Shown here: one piece after another, positions 5,270 through 10,243 of the stretch
How the letters are laid out: each line of letters starts with the position of its first letter
Numbering within the stretch: the stretch's first letter is position 1
From: Pseudomonadota bacterium
Lineage (GTDB): Bacteria; Desulfobacterota; Syntrophobacteria; Syntrophobacterales; Syntrophobacteraceae
Length of the DNA: 10,243 nucleotides
Direction: 5' to 3'
Assembly (NCBI GenBank): GCA_023416335.1
Contig: JAEZHY010000236.1
Coordinates: 1 to 10,243, forward strand
The notes under the pieces: generated by a model
Told to the model about the DNA's origin: nothing
Seen by the model: the letters and a program-made list of their open reading frames with translations, nothing else
The model's database searches: none
Made by a program: the position numbers and the translations under genes

Positions 5270-6828
5270 AATCGCTCGGCCAACTCATAGACGGTTTAAA
5301 CGTTCTTGCCGTAAACGGCAGTCTGGATACTCCGGTGTCCGGTATCTGCTACGACAGCAGGCAGGCAGGACCGGGCAGTCTTTTTGTCTGTATTCCGGGG
5401 ACCCGCGTCGACGGGCATGCTTTTATCGGGGATGCCGTTTCGCGCGGCGCCGTGGCCATCGTTGCCGAAAATGAAGGCCCGGTCGATACGGGAGCGGCTT
5501 TTGTTCGCGTGAGCGACTCCCGCAGAGCGCTCGCGGCCATAGCCGCCGCTTTTCTCGATCATCCTTCCACGAAGCTGGCCCTCATCGGCATTACCGGGAC
5601 GAACGGAAAAACCACCACATCTTTGCTTATCGAAAGCATTCTCAAGCAGGCCGGCTGCAATCCCGGGGTATTGGGAACGCTTGCCTACAGGTGGGCGGGT
5701 AAAGACATCCCCGCCTCCATGACGACGCCCGAGTCGCTGGATCTGCAGAAGATTTTCCACCAGATGCTCCTGGACGGCGTCTCGCACGTGGTGATGGAAG
5801 TGTCCTCTCATGCCCTGGCATTGGGCAGGGTCGCCGGGTGCTCTTTCCGTGCAGGGGTCTTTACCAACCTCTCCCAGGACCACCTCGATTTCCATTTGAC
5901 GATGGAGGAGTACTTCTCAGCAAAGAAGATACTCTTCTCTCGGTACCTCGACGTCTGCGGGTCCGCATCGATCATCAACGAAGACGACCCCTACGGAAGG
6001 CGGATCATCGAAAACGGGGTATGCGGCGAATCGAAAGCCTTCGGGTATTCGGCGAAAGTTTCCCCGGAGCCCCTCCTGAATTCGGCGGGAAAAGATACCG
6101 CGCACATACTTGCCAAAGAAGTCCGGTTCAGCTCTCAGGGCATCGAGGCGAAAGTCGCTGCTCCCGGCGGGGAGTTGAGAATCGAATCCTCCCTTGTCGG
6201 ACGCCTAAACCTCTATAACATTTTGGCAGCGGTTTCCGCGGCGGTTGCGCTCGATCTGCCCGCAAAAGCGATCGAGGAAGGCATCCGGGCGGTATCGCAT
6301 GTCGACGGGCGGCTCCAGAGCGTTCCAGTCCCCAAAGACCGCGGCTTTCAGGTCATCGTGGACTATGCCCACACGCCCGACGCAATGGAAAAGGCCCTCT
6401 CCTGTCTTCGCGAAATGACCTCGAATCGCCTGATTGCGGTTTTCGGCTGCGGCGGAGATCGAGACAGGGGCAAACGTCCGATCATGGGTAGGGTCGCGGC
6501 GGAAAAGGCCGATCTCGTCATCATTACGAGCGACAATCCCAGGACGGAAATTCCCGAGGCGATAATCGACGAAATCGAAACCGGCATCAGAGATACGGGG
6601 CTTACCCGGTTCGATGCGGCCGGGCAGGCTCCCGAAAAGAAGTGCTACACGCGCGAGACGGACAGGCGGAAGGCGATCGAGCTGGGTCTGTCATTGGCCC
6701 GCCCCGGAGACATCCTCTTCATAGGGGGCAAAGGTCACGAGACATATCAGATTCTGGGAAGAACCAGGTATCCCTTCGACGACAGGTTGGTGGTCCGGGA
6801 ATACTTTGAAAATAAAGCGAAAGCGTAA
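5266..6828 (+). CDS. murE: UDP-MurNAc-L-Ala-D-Glu:meso-DAP ligase MurE
   Basis: MurE is the cytoplasmic ATP-dependent ligase that adds the third residue to the peptidoglycan stem peptide. The 520-residue product has the three Mur-ligase domains. The ATP-binding loop GITGTNGKTT is at residues 108-117. The carbamoylated lysine expected in YFSAK is K220. The D423-N-P-R426 signature in the C-terminal domain marks the meso-diaminopimelate-adding enzymes, as opposed to lysine-adding ones. This predicts DAP-type Gram-negative peptidoglycan. The start at ATG 5266 has AGAGG ten bases upstream and may be coupled to the small ORF ending in ATGA. The gene is separated by three bases from murF. Confidence 0.96.
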   Translation: MKSLGQLIDGLNVLAVNGSLDTPVSGICYDSRQAGPGSLFVCIPGTRVDGHAFIGDAVSRGAVAIVAENEGPVDTGAAFVRVSDSRRALAAIAAAFLDHPSTKLALIGITGTNGKTTTSLLIESILKQAGCNPGVLGTLAYRWAGKDIPASMTTPESLDLQKIFHQMLLDGVSHVVMEVSSHALALGRVAGCSFRAGVFTNLSQDHLDFHLTMEEYFSAKKILFSRYLDVCGSASIINEDDPYGRRIIENGVCGESKAFGYSAKVSPEPLLNSAGKDTAHILAKEVRFSSQGIEAKVAAPGGELRIESSLVGRLNLYNILAAVSAAVALDLPAKAIEEGIRAVSHVDGRLQSVPVPKDRGFQVIVDYAHTPDAMEKALSCLREMTSNRLIAVFGCGGDRDRGKRPIMGRVAAEKADLVIITSDNPRTEIPEAIIDEIETGIRDTGLTRFDAAGQAPEKKCYTRETDRRKAIELGLSLARPGDILFIGGKGHETYQILGRTRYPFDDRLVVREYFENKAKA

Positions 6829-6831
6829 GTT

Positions 6832-8217
6832 ATGTTTCGAACTGTTGCAAAATTAGCCGAAGCCGCCGGGGGCGAGGTCCTTTTCGGAAATCCGGAAGGT
6901 GCTGCCGGCGCGATTTCGACCGATACGAGAAAAATCACGCCGGGGTCCTGCTTTGTGGCACTCATCGGCGAAAACCACGACGCTCACGCGTTCATCCCCG
7001 AAGCGATAAGCAAGGGTGCCGGATCCGTTGTGGTATCGAAATGGGACGGCCCGGCACCTGCCTGCGCCGTCATCAGGGTCCGTGATACCCAGTATGCGCT
7101 GGGAGAGCTGGCACGGCGTCATCGCGCGAAGTTCGACATTCCCGTAGTGGCGATTTCCGGCAGCAACGGCAAGACGAGCACGAAGGAAATGGCCGCGGCA
7201 ATCTTCGGCCGGAACCGGAACGTGCTGAAAAATAAAGGCAATTTCAACAACCTGATCGGCCTGCCGCTGACTCTTCTGGAGTTGGAGGAAGAACATCAGG
7301 CGGCCATCGTGGAAATGGGTATCAACGTTCCCGGTGAAATGGAGCGTCTGGCGGAAATAGGATCTCCGACGGCCGGAATCATTACGAATGTCCAACCGGC
7401 GCACCTCATGGGCCTCGAATCGCTCGACCGGATACTTGAGGAAAAAGGACGCCTGTGGAAATCGCTCAGGCCTGACGGAATCGCCGTGGTGAACCTGGAC
7501 GACCGGAGGCTTTCGGAATTCGCAAAAGCCCTGAAAGTGCGAAAGATCACCTACTCGCTCGCTGACCCTTCGGCGGACGTTTATTCGCCCTCGAAAATCG
7601 CGGTGTCGGAAGGGACGACTCGATTCTCCATCCGCTATGGCGGCACGGATATTCCCGTGAGCCTTCCGATCATGGGCGAGCACCATGCGCAAAATGCCCT
7701 GGCTGCTGCGGCAGCCGCACTGGCGTCCGGCATTTCCACCGATGACGTCGGGGCAGGCCTGGCCGCTTTCGAATCCGCGGGCCAGCGCATGCAGATTCTC
7801 AAACTGCGAAACGGCTGCACGGTGGTCGATGACACCTACAATGCCAATCCCGGCTCGATGCTGGCCGCAGTGGAAGCGGTGGTCGCGGCATCCTCCGGGA
7901 AACCTCTGGTGGCCGTTCTCGGGGAAATGCGCGAACTTGGACACGAAAGCCCCGCCCTGCACTTCGGAGTCGGACAGAGAATCGGCTCGGCAAGGGCGAG
8001 CAGGCTCGTCACCCTCGGGGAGATGGGCAGTGAAATCATAAAGGGAGCGCAGGCGGCCGGAATGGACGGCTCTCTTTGCTTCCATGCGCGAAACCACGAA
8101 GAGGCGGTCGAATATCTGAAGCGGCACATGCCGGAATGTGCCTGGATCCTTGTAAAAGGTTCCCGTGCCATGAAGATGGAAAAGGTTGTGGAAGGGATAG
8201 CCGGAGAATGGCTGTAA
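6832..8217 (+). CDS. murF: UDP-MurNAc-tripeptide:D-Ala-D-Ala ligase MurF
   Basis: MurF adds D-Ala-D-Ala to the UDP-MurNAc tripeptide in the cytoplasm, completing the pentapeptide precursor that MraY would attach to the lipid carrier. The 461-residue length fits the family (about 450-460). Visible features are the ATP loop GSNGKTS at residues 110-116, the MurF-typical NKGNFNNLIGLPLTLLEL stretch about 30 residues later, and DDTYNANPGSM at the start of the C-terminal domain. The ATG follows the murE stop by three bases and has no good Shine-Dalgarno, so translation probably depends on coupling to murE. Its TAA stop overlaps the ATG of murD (TAATG, 8215-8219). In most genomes mraY stands between murF and murD; here it does not. 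Confidence 0.95.
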   Translation: MFRTVAKLAEAAGGEVLFGNPEGAAGAISTDTRKITPGSCFVALIGENHDAHAFIPEAISKGAGSVVVSKWDGPAPACAVIRVRDTQYALGELARRHRAKFDIPVVAISGSNGKTSTKEMAAAIFGRNRNVLKNKGNFNNLIGLPLTLLELEEEHQAAIVEMGINVPGEMERLAEIGSPTAGIITNVQPAHLMGLESLDRILEEKGRLWKSLRPDGIAVVNLDDRRLSEFAKALKVRKITYSLADPSADVYSPSKIAVSEGTTRFSIRYGGTDIPVSLPIMGEHHAQNALAAAAAALASGISTDDVGAGLAAFESAGQRMQILKLRNGCTVVDDTYNANPGSMLAAVEAVVAASSGKPLVAVLGEMRELGHESPALHFGVGQRIGSARASRLVTLGEMGSEIIKGAQAAGMDGSLCFHARNHEEAVEYLKRHMPECAWILVKGSRAMKMEKVVEGIAGEWL

Positions 8218-9572
8218 TGGAGAAAAAAACGGCTTCCGAACGCGTTCTGGTAGTGGGGCTCGGCATTTCCGGACGTGCCGTGTGCACTTTGCTCCGCAGT
8301 CAGGGCGCTGTGGTCACCGCAACCGATCTTCGTACCAGGGCGGAATTCAACGGTGCGCTCGACAGCCTCGAAGCCGAAGGGTGCGATCTGCGGCTTGGGC
8401 CTCACCAGGTCCGGGATTTCCTCGAAGCGGACCGGATAATCGTCAGCCCGGGGGTCCCGCTTGATATCGAGCCGCTCAACGAAGCACGCGCCGGGGGGAA
8501 GGAAATCCTCGGAGAGCTGGAATGGGCATGGCGCCAGGTCAGCCTTCCGTCGGTTGCAGTCACCGGAACGAACGGCAAAACGACCACGACCGCGCTCATC
8601 GGTGAAATGTTCAGGCAGGCCGGCAAAAATCCCTTTGTGGGCGGCAACATCGGAACACCGCTCAGCCAGTGGATTCTGGCGGGAAACGCGGCCGATATCC
8701 TCGTGCTCGAAATCAGCAGCTACCAGCTCGATACCGCTGCGAGCTTCCGCCCCGATATAGCGGTCCTGCTGAATGTAACGGACGACCATCTCGACCGGTA
8801 TGAAAATTTCAAGGCCTATGCCGATTCGAAGCTTTCGATCTTTCGCAGGCAGCACGTGGAAGACGTCGCCATCGTTAATGGGGACGACCCGGTCTGCAGG
8901 GACGGCATTTCGGAAATCCCGGGCAAAGTTCTCATTTTCAGCAGCTCCGACCCGAAAGCGAACGCCCTTGTGCAGGGCAGCGTTATCCGGATTTCGGTCC
9001 CCGGGAAAGATCCTTTCGAATTGAGTCTGGAACGGACGAGCCTTCATGGCGCGCACAACCGGGAAAACATCATGGCCGCGGCCCTGGCCGCACTGGCCGC
9101 TGATGTGCCCCCTTCCGCCATCCAGGCCGCAATAGACTCGTTCAAGGGAATGGCCCACCGGATGGAGTGGGTGCGGAACTGGAGGGGAATCGATTTCTAC
9201 AACGATTCCAAGGGCACAAATGTCGGGGCCGTCGTAAAAGCGCTCGAAGGGTTCGACCGGCCGGTGCTGCTCCTGCTCGGAGGAAGAGACAAACTGGGTT
9301 CTTACGATCCGCTGATTGCGCCCCTCAAGGAACATTGCAAGGCTGCTTTCATGTTCGGCGAAGCCGGACCGAAGATTTACGGCCTGCTTAGAGGGGTTGT
9401 GCCGTCGATGCTTTTCCCCGATCTGAAAACGGCTTTTCGTGAAGCGGTCGAACAGGCCGCTGCGGGCGATGCGGTCCTGCTCTCGCCCGCATGCTCGTCT
9501 TTCGACCAATACCAGAGCTACGGGCAGCGGGGAAACCATTTCAAACAACTCGTTGCCGAATTGGGGGAATAG
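8217..9572 (+). CDS. murD: UDP-MurNAc-L-Ala:D-Glu ligase MurD
   Basis: MurD adds D-glutamate to UDP-MurNAc-L-Ala in the cytoplasm, the second peptide step, before MurE and MurF. The 451-residue product shows the N-terminal Rossmann-like motif VLVVGLGISGRAV, the ATP loop G117-T-N-G-K-T122, the likely carbamoylated lysine K205 in ADSKLSIF, and DSKGTN at 330-335, where E. coli MurD has a similar Lys-containing loop. The chosen start is ATG 8217, ten bases after GGAG (8203-8206) and overlapping the murF stop by one base. An in-frame ATG at 8208 would add three residues. The frame stays open further upstream inside murF, but that part reads as murF shadow. An 88-base gap leads to ftsW. Confidence 0.95.
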   Translation: MEKKTASERVLVVGLGISGRAVCTLLRSQGAVVTATDLRTRAEFNGALDSLEAEGCDLRLGPHQVRDFLEADRIIVSPGVPLDIEPLNEARAGGKEILGELEWAWRQVSLPSVAVTGTNGKTTTTALIGEMFRQAGKNPFVGGNIGTPLSQWILAGNAADILVLEISSYQLDTAASFRPDIAVLLNVTDDHLDRYENFKAYADSKLSIFRRQHVEDVAIVNGDDPVCRDGISEIPGKVLIFSSSDPKANALVQGSVIRISVPGKDPFELSLERTSLHGAHNRENIMAAALAALAADVPPSAIQAAIDSFKGMAHRMEWVRNWRGIDFYNDSKGTNVGAVVKALEGFDRPVLLLLGGRDKLGSYDPLIAPLKEHCKAAFMFGEAGPKIYGLLRGVVPSMLFPDLKTAFREAVEQAAAGDAVLLSPACSSFDQYQSYGQRGNHFKQLVAELGE

Positions 9573-9578
9573 TCCCCC
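9563..9578 (+). other. Small hairpin enclosing the murD stop codon
   Basis: GGGGGA (9563-9568) pairs exactly with TCCCCC (9573-9578), leaving a four-base loop that contains most of the TAG stop (9570-9572). No T-run follows directly; a TCTTTTCTT comes about 15 bases later. It might slow ribosomes or protect the upstream mRNA, but termination is unlikely. Confidence 0.4.
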
Positions 9579-9660
9579 TGAAATTATATGCGGTCTTTTC
9601 TTGGGATAGGAATGATTTGGGCCTGCTGAGATAAGGCTTTAGTCGTGAATCGGAGTAATA

Positions 9661-10243
9661 GTGTCCAGAGCAGTGATCGATACGCCCTCATCCATAGCGA
9701 ACGAACCCAGGGAGAAGCAGGGATTGGCATTCAAACCTCTTTCCCTGTACGTGCAGCTCTGGATCGAGGTATGCCTGCTCATAGCCTTTGGCCTGATCAT
9801 GATCTACAGCGCCAGCTCCATTCCGGCGATGAAGAAATTCTCCGATCCCAATCACTATATGAAGCGCCAGTTGCTGTGCATAGCGATCGGAATTCCGCTG
9901 ATCATAGTAATGAGCCGCACCTCGTACCGCGCATACAAGAAGTATACGGGAATGATGCTGCTCGGCACTTTCGGGTTGCTTTTGCTCGTGCTGATTCCCG
10001 GAATAGGCGCGGAACTCAACAACGCCCGCCGCTGGTTTCATATCGGGAGTTTTCTCCTTCAGCCGGCAGAATTCGCCAAGGTGGTCTGGGTGGTGTTTCT
10101 CAGCTATGCACTGGTGAAAAAGCAGGACCGCATCAAGAAGTCGAGTGTGAGTTTCTGGCCGTTTATGGTCTTGTGCGGAATCATGAGCGCCCTGCTCTTG
10201 AAGGAGCCGGATTTCGGCACGACCTTCATGATATGTATTCTTC
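9661..10243 (+). CDS. ftsW: Peptidoglycan glycosyltransferase FtsW (5' part)
   Basis: FtsW is the SEDS-family septal glycosyltransferase that polymerises lipid II together with FtsI; it is a polytopic inner-membrane protein. The first 194 codons are present and the gene continues beyond the right edge. GTG 9661 is chosen because GGAG (9652-9655) sits five bases upstream and an in-frame TGA at 9646-9648 rules out longer starts. After a hydrophilic cytoplasmic N-terminus of about 30 residues come hydrophobic segments at about 33-53, 70-85, 97-115, 138-151 and 165-180. SEDS signatures seen are IYSASS (48-53), NARRWFHIG (121-129), LQPAEFAK (133-140) and LKEPDFGT (180-187). Its place after murD and the presence of ftsI in the cluster favour FtsW over RodA. 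Confidence 0.94.
   Translation, partial: MSRAVIDTPSSIANEPREKQGLAFKPLSLYVQLWIEVCLLIAFGLIMIYSASSIPAMKKFSDPNHYMKRQLLCIAIGIPLIIVMSRTSYRAYKKYTGMMLLGTFGLLLLVLIPGIGAELNNARRWFHIGSFLLQPAEFAKVVWVVFLSYALVKKQDRIKKSSVSFWPFMVLCGIMSALLLKEPDFGTTFMICIL

Noticed and set aside
6853..8127. A 424-codon open frame on the minus strand opposite murF
   Set aside because: This is an antisense shadow of murF, with no recognisable domain and biased composition.
8076..8216. An earlier in-frame start for murD at 8076, adding 47 residues
   Set aside because: The extra part lies inside the conserved end of murF, reads as an out-of-frame shadow, and would precede the normal MurD N-terminal motif. ATG 8217 with GGAG upstream fits the family length.
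7836..9548. A 570-codon open frame on the minus strand opposite murD and the end of murF
   Set aside because: It lies wholly antisense to murD and murF, which have clear family motifs. Long antisense frames are expected in GC-rich coding DNA, and its Arg/Gly/His/Phe-rich product has no recognisable domain.

Overview
The window carries the front and middle of a division and cell wall (dcw) cluster from a Gram-negative bacterium. All genes lie on the + strand: mraZ, rsmH (mraW), ftsL, ftsI, murE, murF, murD and the start of ftsW, which runs off the right edge. The short basic FtsL, the FtsI style, a MurE with the DNPR signature of meso-diaminopimelate ligases, and the GC-rich coding sequence fit a deltaproteobacterial (Desulfobacterota, perhaps Syntrophobacter-like) genome. 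That placement is inference; no marker gene fixes the taxon.

Layout. Positions 1-720 hold no convincing gene but contain interspersed-repeat-like DNA, including a diverged ~69-base direct repeat (157-225 and 499-567). A sigma70-type promoter (721-747) is followed by four GTGGG-like boxes at an exact 10-base period (759-793). These look like the MraZ operator and run through the mraZ ribosome binding site into its GTG start. mraZ (789-1250) and rsmH (1253-2218) are tightly spaced. Next comes a 550-base gap (2219-2768), rich in strong inverted repeats, with no recognisable gene. ftsL (2769-3125) and ftsI (3149-5119) follow. A 146-base gap carries a possible 11-codon leader ORF whose stop overlaps the murE start. 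murE (5266-6828), murF (6832-8217) and murD (8217-9572) are nearly gapless. ftsW begins at 9661.

How the genes work together. MurD, MurE and MurF add D-Glu, meso-DAP and D-Ala-D-Ala to the UDP-MurNAc peptide (MurD acts first). FtsW and FtsI are the septal glycosyltransferase/transpeptidase pair that polymerises and crosslinks the finished lipid II, and FtsL helps recruit and activate them at the septum. RsmH methylates 16S rRNA, and MraZ represses the cluster.

Most notable points. (1) mraY, normally between murF and murD, is absent; murF and murD overlap by one base instead. (2) The MraZ box array spans promoter-proximal leader, Shine-Dalgarno and start codon. (3) The rsmH-ftsL gap is highly structured. 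(4) FtsI ends in a long basic Lys/Pro/Ala tail with no visible PASTA domain. (5) A tiny ORF may couple translation into murE. I see no phage, CRISPR, transposase, tRNA or rRNA.
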